Source: Myxococcus xanthus (GTDB lineage Bacteria > Myxococcota > Myxococcia > Myxococcales > Myxococcaceae). Taken from it: 57,294 nucleotides of DNA. Below, one piece after another: positions 33,191 to 42,843 of this stretch; positions within the stretch are counted from its first letter, which is position 1; the number at the start of each line of letters is the position of its first letter. Under the pieces are notes generated by a model, which did no database searches, was not told the DNA's origin, and saw only the letters and a list, made by a program, of their open reading frames with translations. The stretch is from contig NZ_JABFNS010000048.1 in the NCBI RefSeq assembly GCF_013116825.1, positions 1 through 57,294 of the forward strand. The letters run 5' to 3'. A program made the position numbers and the translations under genes.

Positions 33191-33883
33191 TCAGCCCTGC
33201 CAAGGGTCGGAAACGGACGACGTCGCCTTGAGCAGTTCCCAGGCCGCCAGCACGTCCACCACGCGCTCCACCTCGTTGGGCAGGGAGCGAGCCCGCTGGG
33301 ACTTGAGGTAGTCCTCCGCGAAGGCCCTCAGCCGCATCCCCACGAAGAGCCGCGCCAGTGCCACCTCCGTCTGTCCGCTGAAGTCGAGGAAGCGCACGCC
33401 AAAGCCGCTGCGGCCCTCCGGCCCGTTCCCCCGCTCCTCCCGCACGATTTCCGCGCGCGCCTCCACGGGCGCGGCGCCCGGCTCCAGCGCGAAGCGCACG
33501 CCCAGCACGGTGCCCAACGGCAAGTAGAAGGTGCTCTCCAGGAACGCCCCGCTGACGCTGACGTTGACGGACACGAGGCTCGCCTCGAAGCGACGCTCGC
33601 CCGCCTCGTCATCCACCCACACCTCGAAGCGCGTGGCGAGCTGGGCGCGGGGAAAGTGACGGTGCTCCGCCTCGCCCTGATTCATCTCAATCAACGGCGA
33701 GAAGGCCGGCCTCGGTTCGGGGCTCACCGCCGCCACGTTGCCACCAGGACGCGCCGGAACCACCGCGGGGCGGACCTCCTTCGCCAGCGCCGCGACCTGC
33801 GCTGGCGCTCGCGCGGGCACGCGCACCGGCGCCTCCACCCGCGTGCTCCCGACTGCCTTCTGGCCACCCTTCCTCTGCTGCAT
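33191..33883 (-). CDS. PilZ-domain c-di-GMP receptor
   Basis: A 230-aa soluble protein. The first ~65 residues are an Ala/Pro/Val-rich, likely flexible stretch. The PilZ domain (~75-185) has RHFPRAQ (RxxxR) and NVSVSGAFL (the D/NxSxxG motif), both intact, so c-di-GMP binding is likely. The C-terminal ~45 residues are helical (VERVVDVLAAWELLKA). The effector partner cannot be told. The gene lies 126 bp beyond the rodA stop, same strand; it may be cotranscribed with the cell-wall operon or have its own promoter. Confidence 0.88.
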   Translation of the reverse strand: MQQRKGGQKAVGSTRVEAPVRVPARAPAQVAALAKEVRPAVVPARPGGNVAAVSPEPRPAFSPLIEMNQGEAEHRHFPRAQLATRFEVWVDDEAGERRFEASLVSVNVSVSGAFLESTFYLPLGTVLGVRFALEPGAAPVEARAEIVREERGNGPEGRSGFGVRFLDFSGQTEVALARLFVGMRLRAFAEDYLKSQRARSLPNEVERVVDVLAAWELLKATSSVSDPWQG

Positions 33884-34009
33884 GACGCGTCCTCATCTGC
33901 CCGGGAGGACTCGCCCTCCACGTGCGTTGGTGGGGTGATTCATACACCACCCCTTGCCGCGCGCCGAGAAACGCTTGCGCCCGTCTCGCGAGGATAAATC
34001 CGGAATTTC

Positions 34010-35179
34010 TCAGAACATGTGACGGCGCATGCTGATGTTCACCAGCAAGCCGATGCTGAGCATCACGGAAAGCAGGGATGAGCCGCCATAACTCATCAAC
34101 GGCAGGGTGATTCCCGTCACCGGCAGCAGGCCAATCACCATGCCGATGTTCTCGAACACCTGCCAGAAGAGCATCGCCACGACGCCCACCGCGACGAAGG
34201 CGCCGAACCTGTCACGCGCGTTGAACCCCACGCCCAGGCCGAAGATGAAGATGGCGCCATAGAGCACCAGCAGGACGATGCACATGACGAAGCCATGCTC
34301 CTCCGCCCACACGGAGAAGATGAAGTCGGTGTGCTGCTCGGGCAGGAAGCGCAGGCCCGTCTGGGTGCCCTCGCGCCAGCCCTTGCCGGACACGCCGCCG
34401 CTGCCCACCGCGATTTTCGACTGCGCCGCGTGATAGCCGCTGCCGCGCAGGTCCGCCTCGGGGTCCAGCCAGCCGGAGATGCGCTGGCTCTGGTGCTTCT
34501 TCAGGTGGTGCCGGACGATGGTGGGCCGAGGCTCCGGCACGTCGCGGATGTAGTCGTTCCAGATGACGATGCCCGCGGCGAACACGCCCGCCACCAGCGT
34601 GGCCACCAGATACCAGCGCACCTTCCCGAAGAGGATGATGGTGAGCGACGACAGGCCAATCATCAGCGCGGTGCCCAGGTCCGGCTGCACCAGCACCAGC
34701 GCGAAGGGCACGAAGACGACGAGCACCGGCTTCCACAGCCGCGTCAGGCTGTAGGAGGGCGCATTGGGCTGGAAGTCGTCGTGATAGACCTTGGCCAGCA
34801 TCAGCACGACGCCAATCTTCATGAACTCCGCGGGCTGCATGCGGAACGGGCCGATGACGAACCAGCTCTCCGCGCCCTTCGCCGTGTGGCCGAAGAAGCG
34901 CAGCGCGATGAGCAGCAGGATGTTGCCCGCGTAGATGGGCAGCGCCATGCGCTGAATCCACCGGTAGTCCACCAGGCACACCACCAGCACGGCGACCATG
35001 CTGATGCCCAGGTAGCCCATCTGCGAGCCCCAGACGGGCGAGTGCGGCGGCCGCGACGCCGAGGCGAGGTTCCAGATGCCCAGCCCGCACACCGCCAGCA
35101 CGGAGATGATGAGGCCCCAGGGGATGTGGGGCACCATCCGGCGCTCAATCCGCAGTTGCACGCGTGCGGTCCTCTTCAT
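34010..35179 (-). CDS. rodA: Rod-shape determining peptidoglycan polymerase RodA
   Basis: A 389-aa SEDS-family glycosyltransferase with about ten membrane segments that polymerises glycan strands in the elongasome. Typical parts: WFVIGPFRMQPAEFMKI, LVLVQPDLGTALMI, the long extracytoplasmic loop ending FLPEQHTDFIFSVWAEEHG, and LPLMSYGGSSLLSVMLSIG near the end. The start at ATG 35179 overlaps the mrdA end by 35 nt; ATG 35137 would avoid overlap and keep all helices. It is the last gene of mreC-mreD-mrdA-rodA. Confidence 0.94.
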   Translation of the reverse strand: MKRTARVQLRIERRMVPHIPWGLIISVLAVCGLGIWNLASASRPPHSPVWGSQMGYLGISMVAVLVVCLVDYRWIQRMALPIYAGNILLLIALRFFGHTAKGAESWFVIGPFRMQPAEFMKIGVVLMLAKVYHDDFQPNAPSYSLTRLWKPVLVVFVPFALVLVQPDLGTALMIGLSSLTIILFGKVRWYLVATLVAGVFAAGIVIWNDYIRDVPEPRPTIVRHHLKKHQSQRISGWLDPEADLRGSGYHAAQSKIAVGSGGVSGKGWREGTQTGLRFLPEQHTDFIFSVWAEEHGFVMCIVLLVLYGAIFIFGLGVGFNARDRFGAFVAVGVVAMLFWQVFENIGMVIGLLPVTGITLPLMSYGGSSLLSVMLSIGLLVNISMRRHMF

Positions 35180-37184
35180 CGCCCGGAAGCCGGGCCGGTG
35201 GCCGTACCCTCCGCGTCAGCGCCGCCTCGTCGGCTGAGGGCGCGCGCGTCACGGAGGACGGCGTGTAGGGCTGGTTGGGACGCGGCGGCGGAGCCGTGGC
35301 GTCCAGCTTCTTCAAATCGAAGTACTTCTGGAACACCGCCATCGCGGTGGGCGCCGCGTCCGAACCGCCGTGGCCGCCGTGCTCGTTGAGCACGACGATG
35401 GCCAGCTCCGGCTTGTCCGCCGGCGCGAAGCCCGCGTACCAGGCGTGGTCCCGCTCGAAGTAGCTCATCTGGTGCGTCTTCAAGCGAATCGCGCCCAGAC
35501 GGGTCACCTGCGCGGTGCCCGTCTTGGACGCCACCAGGATGTCCTTGTCCCGCATGTGATTCATGCGCGCGCGGTAGGCGGTGCCGCCCGGCTCGTGCGC
35601 CACCACCACCAGGCTGTCCACCACCGCCTTGAGGTGCGCGGGCGACAGGTCCACCTTGCGCACCACCTCCGGCTGGAACGACTCGATGGTCTGCCCGTCC
35701 AGGTCCTCCAGGCGGTTCACCATCTGCGGCTTGTAGAGCGTGCCTCCGTTGGCGATGGCCGCGTACAGCAGCGCCAACTGGAGCGGCGTGACGTTGGTGT
35801 CGCCCTGGCCAATGGAGCTGTTGAGCGCCATGCCCTTGGTGTAGCCGCCGGGCGACGCCTTGTCGTGGTACGCGCTGGTCGGCATGATGCCTGGCACCTC
35901 CGCCACCACGTTGACGCCCGTGGGGCTGCCCAGGCCCAGGGCCTTGCCCATCTCTCCAATGGGGTCCAGGCCGATGGTGTCCGCCACCTTGTAATACCAG
36001 GTGTCGCAGGACGACTTCATGGCGGTGAATCCATCCATGAGCCCGTGTCCGGCGTCCTTGTGGCAACGCCAGGTGCGCGCGCCCAGACGGTAGCCTCCGG
36101 GGCAGTTCACCACCGTCTCCGGGCGGAAGGCGCCGGACTTGAACGCGGCCAGCGCGGTGACGACCTTGAAGGTGGAGCCCGGGCTGTAGTGCTCGGCGGC
36201 CACGCGGTTGATCATCGGGTCCAGCGGATCTCTCGACAGAAGCGCCATCTGCGCGGGCGTCACGCGGCCGGTGAGCAGGTTGGGGTCGAAGCCCGGGCGC
36301 GACACCAGCGCGCGGATGAAGCCCGTGTTGACATCGATGGCGACCACCGCGCCCGTCACGCCGGGGAAGGCCCGCTCCGCCTCCTCTTGCAACCGCATGT
36401 CGATGGACAGCACCAGGTTGCTGCCCGGACGCGGCGACACCACGGCGTTGTCGCCCAGCTTGTCGTTCAGCTCTTCAATGGTCTGCCCGCGCGCGTTCAC
36501 CACTTCCTTGCGCACGCCGTCGGTGCCGCGCAGGCGCTGCTCGAAGTAGCGCTCCAGCCCGCGCCGGCCAATGTAGTCCCCCAGGGCGTAGCGGGCGCCG
36601 TCGCCATTGAGGCGCTCCAGCTCCTCCTGGGTGATTTCATTCATGTAGCCCAGCACATGCGACAGCACGGAGTTGGTGCGGTAGTGCCGGTGCGGCACGG
36701 GCGCCACCTCCACGCCGTCCAGGATGTCGCGGCGCGCGGCCAGCCGGTCGTACTCGTCACGCGACAGGTCCACGCGCACCGGCACCGGCTGGAAGGGGGC
36801 GTTGCGCCGCCCCATGCGCACCATGTCCTCCACCTTCTTGCGCTGGTCCGGGTCCCACTGGAGCAGCTCCGCCAGGCGGGGGATGACCTGCTCGTAGCAG
36901 TCGGTGCAGAAGGCCGGGGTGATGAAGGCGTCGAAGGACGGACGGCTGTCCACCAGGATGGTGCCGCGCGCGTCCTTGATGACGCCGCGGTCGGCGCGCA
37001 GCCGCACTTCCTTGACGAAGTTGGCCACGCTCTTGGCGGCGTACTCCTCGCCCCGGGTGATTTGCAGGCGGTAGAGCTGGATGGAAATCAGCCCCAGGCC
37101 CGCCATCATGGCCAGACCCAGCCACAGGAAGCGCCGCTTGAGCTCGCGCCCCGGCGTCGTGTTGCCCAAGGTGGGTGGGGTCAC
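35145..37184 (-). CDS. mrdA: Penicillin-binding protein 2 (transpeptidase)
   Basis: A 679-aa class B penicillin-binding protein that crosslinks peptidoglycan in elongation, partner of RodA. One membrane helix near the N-terminus (FLWLGLAMMAGLGLISIQLY), the dimerisation/pedestal region, then the transpeptidase: active Ser in PGSTFKVV (SxxK), SCD in SSCDTWYY, and KTG in ASKTGTAQV. The Cys pair around VNCPGGYRLGARTWRCH is a feature of some PBP2. The C-terminal ~55 residues are a Pro/Arg-rich tail not needed for the fold. GTG 37184 overlaps the mreD stop by 4 nt. Confidence 0.95.
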   Translation of the reverse strand: MTPPTLGNTTPGRELKRRFLWLGLAMMAGLGLISIQLYRLQITRGEEYAAKSVANFVKEVRLRADRGVIKDARGTILVDSRPSFDAFITPAFCTDCYEQVIPRLAELLQWDPDQRKKVEDMVRMGRRNAPFQPVPVRVDLSRDEYDRLAARRDILDGVEVAPVPHRHYRTNSVLSHVLGYMNEITQEELERLNGDGARYALGDYIGRRGLERYFEQRLRGTDGVRKEVVNARGQTIEELNDKLGDNAVVSPRPGSNLVLSIDMRLQEEAERAFPGVTGAVVAIDVNTGFIRALVSRPGFDPNLLTGRVTPAQMALLSRDPLDPMINRVAAEHYSPGSTFKVVTALAAFKSGAFRPETVVNCPGGYRLGARTWRCHKDAGHGLMDGFTAMKSSCDTWYYKVADTIGLDPIGEMGKALGLGSPTGVNVVAEVPGIMPTSAYHDKASPGGYTKGMALNSSIGQGDTNVTPLQLALLYAAIANGGTLYKPQMVNRLEDLDGQTIESFQPEVVRKVDLSPAHLKAVVDSLVVVAHEPGGTAYRARMNHMRDKDILVASKTGTAQVTRLGAIRLKTHQMSYFERDHAWYAGFAPADKPELAIVVLNEHGGHGGSDAAPTAMAVFQKYFDLKKLDATAPPPRPNQPYTPSSVTRAPSADEAALTRRVRPPARLPGDEEDRTRATAD

Positions 37185-37681
37185 CTCAGCAACCCCGCGG
37201 GCCGCTCCTGGGACGCCTCGAAGCGCCGCAGCAACGGGTAGAGCGCCAGCGCCGCTAGGCCCGTGAGCGCCACCTGCAGCGGCATCTCCGCCAGCTGCGA
37301 GGCCGGACCGTCCTCCTTCACCGTCAGCCAGGTGAAGAAGGTGGCCAGCAGTGAATGGCCCACGTCCGCGCCCATGGCGAACAAGGCGAAGGCCAGCGGC
37401 CCGCGGACCTCCACGAAGGTCGGCACCAGCCTTCCCACCAGGAAGATGAACACGGCCAGGAAGGTGTAGAGCCAGGTGGGCTGCCCGCTCATCAGGTCGA
37501 GCAGATACCCCACGGAGAAGGCGGAGAAGGTCCCTTCGAGCAGCGAGGCCCGCAGGGCCAGGAACGCCACCAACACCACGGTGACGTCAATCCGGCCGAG
37601 CTCCAGCCCCGCCTGCTTCACTAGAACCGACTCCAGCGTAAGCAACGCCAGCGCCAGTGCGACGGACACCAGGAACTTCAT
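37181..37681 (-). CDS. mreD: Rod-shape determining protein MreD
   Basis: A 166-aa integral membrane protein with about five helices (SVALALALLTLESVLV; DVTVVLVAFLALRASLLEG; YTFLAVFIFLVGRLVP and others), with the acidic/aromatic pattern VGYLLDLMSGQP that marks MreD. It works with MreC in the elongasome. Length is normal. The 5' end overlaps mreC by 4 nt and the 3' end overlaps mrdA by 4 nt, so translation of the operon is coupled. Confidence 0.9.
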   Translation of the reverse strand: MKFLVSVALALALLTLESVLVKQAGLELGRIDVTVVLVAFLALRASLLEGTFSAFSVGYLLDLMSGQPTWLYTFLAVFIFLVGRLVPTFVEVRGPLAFALFAMGADVGHSLLATFFTWLTVKEDGPASQLAEMPLQVALTGLAALALYPLLRRFEASQERPAGLLR

Positions 37682-38538
37682 TTCGACGCGCCCTCCGCGG
37701 CGCTGCCCGGCGCCATGGCGCTGTAGGGGCTGCCCACCACCAACACTTCCTCCAGCTTGCTCGTATCCACCGCCGGAACGATGTCCGCGCCCTGGAACAT
37801 GCCGTGCTCCTTCTTCTCCAGGTTCGTCACGCGCCCCACCACCACGCCGGGCGGATAGATGCCGTCCGTGCCCGCGGTGATGATGAGGTCACCGTCCTCC
37901 ACATCCTCGGTGCGCAGCATGTTCTCCAACTTCAGGGGCCCGCCTCCCGTTCCCGCCGCCGTGCCGCGGGCCCGCGAGCGCTGCACACGCACTGCCACCC
38001 GGCTCTGCGGGTCCGTCACCAGCGCCACATCCGCATACCCGCCCGTCGCCCGGATGACCTGTCCCACGATTCCATCCGGCGTCACCACGGACATGCCGCG
38101 GAACACACCCTGCTGCTCACCGCTGCTGATGCGGACCGACAGCAGCTTCGCCACCGGATTGACGCCCACCACCCGCGCGGGGATTTCCGGCCCGGGCTCG
38201 GCCTCCGCGTAGTTGAGCAGCTTGCGCAGCCGCTCGTTCTCCATCCGCGACTCCCCCAGGGACTGCACCGCCGCGCGCAGTTGGAGGTTCTCCAAGCGCA
38301 ATGCGTCATTCTCCTGCCGCACGCCTCGGAGGTCCAGGTAGTTCTGGACCCCGGCCACCCCACCCTCAATGAGGGACGTCAGCCCCTGTTGCACGGGGGA
38401 CGCCACGGCGATGATCGCCCGGTCGACGAAGTTGGGTTCCCTGCCCTTCCGGCCACCGAGCAGGAAGGCCACCAGCGGCGAAAGGAGCAGGAAGCCCACG
38501 ATGAGGGGGCGGTAGTACCGCTTCAGGAGCGACCACAC
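37678..38538 (-). CDS. mreC: Rod-shape determining protein MreC
   Basis: A 286-aa periplasmic scaffold with one N-terminal membrane helix (RPLIVGFLLLSPLVAFLLGG), a coiled coil (~70-115, ENDALRLENLQLRAAVQ), and two beta domains (VVGVNPVAKLLSVRISSG; VVGRVTNLEKKEHGMFQG). It links the cytoskeleton to the synthases. The start is GTG 38538; no clear ribosome site. It is the first gene of the operon; mreB is not adjacent in this window, which is different from many bacteria. Confidence 0.93.
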   Translation of the reverse strand: MWSLLKRYYRPLIVGFLLLSPLVAFLLGGRKGREPNFVDRAIIAVASPVQQGLTSLIEGGVAGVQNYLDLRGVRQENDALRLENLQLRAAVQSLGESRMENERLRKLLNYAEAEPGPEIPARVVGVNPVAKLLSVRISSGEQQGVFRGMSVVTPDGIVGQVIRATGGYADVALVTDPQSRVAVRVQRSRARGTAAGTGGGPLKLENMLRTEDVEDGDLIITAGTDGIYPPGVVVGRVTNLEKKEHGMFQGADIVPAVDTSKLEEVLVVGSPYSAMAPGSAAEGASK

Positions 38539-38602
38539 AGGCAGGAGTTTCCGGGGGTGTAATGGGGGAGCAGGGGCTGGCTAAGGGCTCTAAATCGCTT
38601 GC

Positions 38603-38632
38603 ATTTTCCGGTGCGTTATCCTAGGCAGTCAA
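38603..38632 (-). promoter_or_regulatory. Putative mreC operon promoter
   Basis: On the minus strand TTGACT (38632-38627), 18 nt, GAAAAT (38608-38603). The start would be ~58 nt before the mreC GTG. The same 210-bp region must hold the divergent promoter of the foldase gene at 38749, which I could not identify. Confidence 0.4.
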
Positions 38633-38748
38633 GGCCTGCATGGGGGCGGTTCCTGGTCCACCACCCACCGGCCGGGCTACCAACAACACCGCGTCGCGAG
38701 TCCTTCCGCACGGCTTTTCTCGGCGCGTTTGCCCCAGAAGTGACGACA

Positions 38749-40314
38749 ATGGACGGTCTGAATCCCCGGAAGGTTGCCTCGCTCCTGTTCATCATCGGCA
38801 TCGCGGTGGTGTTCACGCTCCAGTTCGGCCCGGGCAGCTCTGGCTTCGGCGCCACGGGTGGGGCGACGGCGCCCGGTTCGGTGGCCTCGGTGAACGGCAA
38901 GGAAATCCCGCTGCGTGACTTCGCGGCGGCCTGGGCCCAGCAGATGAGCTTCCTGCGCTCGCAGGGCAGCCCGGTGCCCGAATCGCTCGCCCGCCAGTTC
39001 GGCATGCACAACCAGGTGCTCGACCGGTTGGTGAACACGGAGCTGCTGGCCCAGGCTGCGGAGCGCCACGGCATCGCCGCGTCCGACGATGAGCTGCGCA
39101 AGCTCATCCACCAGAACACGGACTTCCAGAAGGAGGGCCAGTTCGACTTCGAGCGCTACCAGCAGGTGCTGCGCGACTTCTACCGGAAGTCCCCGCAGGA
39201 CTTCGAGGCGGAGCTGCGCCGGCAGCTGGCGGCCCAAAAGATGATGGACGTGGTGCGCGGCAACGCGGTGGTGTCGGACGACGAGGTCCGCGCCCGCTTC
39301 GAGAAGGAAGGCAACCAGGCGAAGGTCGTCTTCGCGCGCTTCCTGCCGGCCATGTACGCCGACAAGGTCCCCAACCCCACCGCGGCGCAGCTGGCCGAGT
39401 GGAAGAAGGCGCACGAGAAGGACATCCAGGAGTACTTCGAGGCCAACCGCTTCGTGTACCAGCAGCCGGAGCGCATCCGTGCGCGGCAGGTGCTGGTGAA
39501 GCTGCCCCCGGAGGCCACCGCCGACCAGAAGAAGGCGGCCCTGGAGAAGGCGCAGGCACTGCGCAAGGAAATCGAGGGCGGCAAGGACTTCGCCCAGGTG
39601 GCGCGTGACAGCAGCGAGGACCCGGGCAGCAAGGCGCGCGGTGGCGACCTGGGTTGGGTGGAGCGCGGCAGCTGGGAGCCGGCGCTGGCGGACGCGGCCT
39701 TCGCGCTGAAGCAGGGCGAGGTGACGCAGCCGGTGGAGACGAAGTTCGGCGTGCACCTGGTGAAGGTGGATGAGAAGCAGGCCGCCCAGGACAAGAAGCT
39801 CGAGGACGTCCAGGACGAGATTGCCACCACGCTCTACAAGCAGGACCGCGCCAAGCAGATGGCCCGCGCCGAGGCGGAGAAGGCGCTGGCCTCCGCCAAG
39901 GCGGGCCAGGACTTGAAGACGCTCTTCCCGCCGGAGAAGGAGCAGCCCGCGCTGCTGCGCTTCGAGACGGAGACGCGCCCGGAGGCCGTGGAGACGGACA
40001 GCTTCACCGCCGAGGGTGAGGCGGTGCCGCACCTGGGCCCCGCGCCCGAACTGGTGAAGGCGGCCTTCGCCGTCAGCGCCCCGCAGCCGCTCGACAGCGT
40101 GTTCCCCCTGGGTGAGGGCTTCGTGGTGGCGCAGGTGGTGGAGCGCCAGAAGCCGGACGCCGAGGGCTTCGAGAAGCGCAAGGAGGAGCTGCGCACCCAG
40201 GCCCGTCAGGCCAAGCAGATTGAGCTGACGGAGTCCTTCCTCAAGGCGCTGCGTGAGCAGGGTTCGGTGGTGACGAACACCGCCGCCATCGACTCCGTGG
40301 TGGGCACCGGGTGA
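38749..40314 (+). CDS. Membrane-anchored peptidyl-prolyl isomerase (SurA/PpiD type)
   Basis: A 521-aa periplasmic foldase. The N-terminal helix (VASLLFIIGIAVVFTLQFG) anchors it, the SurA-like chaperone region spans ~45-210, and the parvulin domain (~240-340) has RIRARQVLVKLPP, ARGGDLGWVERG and FGVHLVKVDE. A second SurA-like region follows. Such proteins help fold outer-membrane or exported proteins. The start is ATG 38749, which places the membrane helix at the N-terminus; the frame upstream of it is not protein-like. Divergent from mreC. Confidence 0.88.
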   Translation: MDGLNPRKVASLLFIIGIAVVFTLQFGPGSSGFGATGGATAPGSVASVNGKEIPLRDFAAAWAQQMSFLRSQGSPVPESLARQFGMHNQVLDRLVNTELLAQAAERHGIAASDDELRKLIHQNTDFQKEGQFDFERYQQVLRDFYRKSPQDFEAELRRQLAAQKMMDVVRGNAVVSDDEVRARFEKEGNQAKVVFARFLPAMYADKVPNPTAAQLAEWKKAHEKDIQEYFEANRFVYQQPERIRARQVLVKLPPEATADQKKAALEKAQALRKEIEGGKDFAQVARDSSEDPGSKARGGDLGWVERGSWEPALADAAFALKQGEVTQPVETKFGVHLVKVDEKQAAQDKKLEDVQDEIATTLYKQDRAKQMARAEAEKALASAKAGQDLKTLFPPEKEQPALLRFETETRPEAVETDSFTAEGEAVPHLGPAPELVKAAFAVSAPQPLDSVFPLGEGFVVAQVVERQKPDAEGFEKRKEELRTQARQAKQIELTESFLKALREQGSVVTNTAAIDSVVGTG

Positions 40315-40341
40315 GTCCCGGCGTCCAACCGTGACGCCCCC

Positions 40342-40378
40342 GAGGGCCGGGCCGAGGGTACTCCCCTCCCCGGCCCTC
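40342..40378. terminator. Hairpin between convergent genes
   Basis: GAGGGCCGGG (40342-40351) pairs with CCCGGCCCTC (40369-40378), and GAGGG/CCCTC (40354-40358, 40364-40368) extends inside. It is followed by TCTCATT, a weak T-rich stretch in the + direction. It lies between the foldase and the convergent GGDEF gene. Confidence 0.6.
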
Positions 40379-40418
40379 TCTCATTGCGGGCTTCGCGGCC
40401 AACAAGCCGAAGCGCCGG

Positions 40419-41513
40419 CTACCGCTCCGGAAACTCGTGGGAGCCTGTGCCGCCGTTGGGCGCAATGGGCTCGGCGATGCAGAGCGCGTCCCGGCCCCGG
40501 GCCTTGGCCGCGTACATGGCGAAGTCCGCCGCGCGGATGAGGTCCAGCGCGGACGAGGCATGGTCCGGGTAGGTGGCCACGCCCACGCTGGCGGTGAGGC
40601 GCACGTCCAGGCCCTGCTCCAGCAGGAAGCCCCGCCCCCGAAAGGCCTCGCAGACGCGCTGGCCGATGACGGCCGCACCCGCCTGGTCCGTCTCCACCAG
40701 CAACATGGCGAACTCGTCGCCGCCGTAGCGGAAGACGGCGTCCAGGTTCTGCCGGCCCAGGGCAATCAGCAGGTCCCCCACTTCCTTCAAGGTGGCGCTG
40801 CCCACCAGGTGCCCGTGGGTGTCGTTGATGCTCTTGAAGTGGTCCAGGTCCAGGAAGACGAGCGACACCGGGTGGCGGAAGCGCTCCGAGCGCTTCACCT
40901 CCTGGTCCAGCAAGGCGCGCAGGTGCCGGGCGTTGTAGCAGCCGGTGTGCTCGTCCGTAATCGTCAACTCCTGCACCCGCCGGAAGTTTCGCGCGTTCTC
41001 AATCGCGATGGCCGCGTAGTCCGCGATGGCGGTGAGGATGGTGAGGTCCTCGTTGGTGAAGGGTGGGTCCATGGGCCCGTTCACCAGTTCGATGATGCCC
41101 AGGACGCGGCCCCGGGCCAGCAGCGGCACCGCGAGGATGGAGCGGGTGTGGAACGCGGAGGCTTCATCGAAGCGTGGCGAGAAGCTGGGGTCCCCGCCCA
41201 CGTCATGGACGAGCCGCGCCGCGCCGGACGTGAAGACGGCGCCGGCAATGCCCTCGCCCGGGTTGAGCTGGAGGCCCTTGAGCACGTCCGCGCCGTCACC
41301 CACCGCGATTTCGAAGTAGAGCTTTCCGGTGCGCTCGTCCTGGAGGATGAGCGACCAGTTGCGAGGCAGCAGCAGGCTGCTGACCTTCTGCATCACCAGC
41401 GCCAGCACCTCGCGGAGCTCGAGCGTGGACGTCAGGGCCTTCGCCATCTCATTGAAGGCAGCCAACTGCTCCACTGTCCGCTTCATGGCCGACAGGAGGT
41501 CCGCGGGATTCAT
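40419..41513 (-). CDS. GAF-GGDEF diguanylate cyclase
   Basis: A 364-aa soluble protein. Residues ~20-190 form a GAF domain ([38 protein letters not shown]), and the C-terminal GGDEF domain (~200-355) has [14 protein letters not shown] and the intact active site RYGGDEF, so it probably makes c-di-GMP from GTP. The product-binding I-site (RxxD before GGDEF) is QNLD here, so feedback inhibition may be absent. The start is ATG 41513; upstream frame is Cys/Pro-rich noise. Divergent from maf (53 bp). Confidence 0.9.
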   Translation of the reverse strand: MNPADLLSAMKRTVEQLAAFNEMAKALTSTLELREVLALVMQKVSSLLLPRNWSLILQDERTGKLYFEIAVGDGADVLKGLQLNPGEGIAGAVFTSGAARLVHDVGGDPSFSPRFDEASAFHTRSILAVPLLARGRVLGIIELVNGPMDPPFTNEDLTILTAIADYAAIAIENARNFRRVQELTITDEHTGCYNARHLRALLDQEVKRSERFRHPVSLVFLDLDHFKSINDTHGHLVGSATLKEVGDLLIALGRQNLDAVFRYGGDEFAMLLVETDQAGAAVIGQRVCEAFRGRGFLLEQGLDVRLTASVGVATYPDHASSALDLIRAADFAMYAAKARGRDALCIAEPIAPNGGTGSHEFPER

Positions 41514-41566
41514 CCGTAGAGTCCACTCCGGGGCACAAGTCTGGTAAGGCCGGACCGAGCCGTAAC

Positions 41567-42163
41567 ATGCACATGAACGCAGATCAAACGTTGCTCGTCC
41601 TGGCCTCGGCGTCGCCGCGACGCAGGGAACTTCTGGCACAGCTGGACATCCGTTTCACCGTTTCCGCGGCGGACATCGACGAAACGCCCCACGCCGGTGA
41701 GGCGGCGGAGGCCTATGTCGGTCGGCTCGCCCGGGAGAAGGCCCACGTGGTGGCCTCCCGCCACCCGGGCGCCTGGGTGCTGGCCGCCGACACCACCGTC
41801 GCCCTGGGCGCCGAGCTGCTGGGCAAGCCCCGGGACGCCGAGGAAGCGCAGACCATGCTCACGCGCCTGTCCGGGCGGACGCATGACGTCTACACGGGCG
41901 TGGCCCTGGCCGGCCGGCATGAGGAGACGCTGGTGGTCCGCACTCGCGTCACCTTCCGGTCGCTGAGCCCCGGGGAGATGTCCTGGTACGCGAACAGCGG
42001 CGAGCCCCTGGACAAGGCGGGGGCCTACGCCATCCAGGGCAAGGGCGGTTTCCTGGTGGCGGGAGTGGAAGGCAGCACGTCCAACGTCGTGGGCCTGCCG
42101 CTGGGCGAGACAGTGGCCCTGCTGGAGCGGGCCGGCCTCCCCTTGCCCTGGAGGGCCTCATGA
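41567..42163 (+). CDS. maf: Maf family nucleoside triphosphate pyrophosphatase
   Basis: A 198-aa enzyme that hydrolyses non-canonical or dTTP/UTP-type nucleotides to the monophosphate. Signature [12 protein letters not shown] at residues ~12-23, DIDE and the catalytic region [18 protein letters not shown], and [13 protein letters not shown] 41567 is used; ATG 41573 is an alternative two codons in. Its stop overlaps the next start (ATGA), so it is coupled to yggS. Confidence 0.93.
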   Translation: MHMNADQTLLVLASASPRRRELLAQLDIRFTVSAADIDETPHAGEAAEAYVGRLAREKAHVVASRHPGAWVLAADTTVALGAELLGKPRDAEEAQTMLTRLSGRTHDVYTGVALAGRHEETLVVRTRVTFRSLSPGEMSWYANSGEPLDKAGAYAIQGKGGFLVAGVEGSTSNVVGLPLGETVALLERAGLPLPWRAS

Positions 42164-42843
42164 GCGGCAGCGTCGCGGAGCGGCTGGCGTCGGTGCGGGA
42201 GCGGGTCGCGGCGGCCTGTGCCCGGGCGGGGCGGCCGGTGGAGTCGGTGACGCTGGTGGCGGTGTCCAAACTGAAGCCCGCGGACCTCATCCGCGAGGCC
42301 TATGCCGCCGGCCAGCGCGACTTCGGGGAGAACTACGCGCAGGAGCTGCGGGACAAGGCCGCGGAGCTGGCGGACCTGGAGGGTGTGCGCTGGCATGCCA
42401 TTGGAGCGCTCCAGACGAACAAGGTGAAGTACGTGGCGCGGGCGGCTGGGGCCTTCCACGCCCTGGACCGGCTGGAGGTCGCCCGCGAGCTGTCGAAGCG
42501 CCGCGAGGGCGCCCCGCCCCTGCCCGTCTACGTCGAGGTCAACGTGGGCGGCGAGGCCACCAAGAGCGGCCTGGCGCCCGACGCGCTCGGCGTCTTCCTG
42601 GATGAGGTCCGCGCCCTGCCTGGGCTCCAGCCGGTGGGGCTGATGGCGCTGCCGCCCCCCACGGAGGAAGAGGCCCGGGCCCGCGCGGACTTCCAGGCCC
42701 TGCGCGAGCTGGCCCGTGTGCACGGGCTGCCGGGCCTGTCCATGGGCACCACCCATGACTTCGAGTGGGCCATTGAAGAAGGCGCCACCGTCGTGCGGGT
42801 GGGCACCGCCATCTTCGGTGAGCGCGCGCTCAAATCTCCTTGA
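42160..42843 (+). CDS. YggS family pyridoxal phosphate homeostasis protein
   Basis: A 227-aa PLP-binding protein. The Lys that holds the cofactor is in LVAVSKLKP near residue 36. [22 protein letters not shown] and [20 protein letters not shown] with VGTAIFGER match the family. It helps keep PLP balance in the cytoplasm. The start overlaps maf by 4 nt, and the last 14 nt overlap the convergent zinc-ribbon gene. Confidence 0.94.
   Translation: MSGSVAERLASVRERVAAACARAGRPVESVTLVAVSKLKPADLIREAYAAGQRDFGENYAQELRDKAAELADLEGVRWHAIGALQTNKVKYVARAAGAFHALDRLEVARELSKRREGAPPLPVYVEVNVGGEATKSGLAPDALGVFLDEVRALPGLQPVGLMALPPPTEEEARARADFQALRELARVHGLPGLSMGTTHDFEWAIEEGATVVRVGTAIFGERALKSP

Noticed and set aside
38599-38748. 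Longer start for the foldase gene
   Set aside because: It would put 50 unrelated residues before the membrane anchor and overlaps the mreC promoter.
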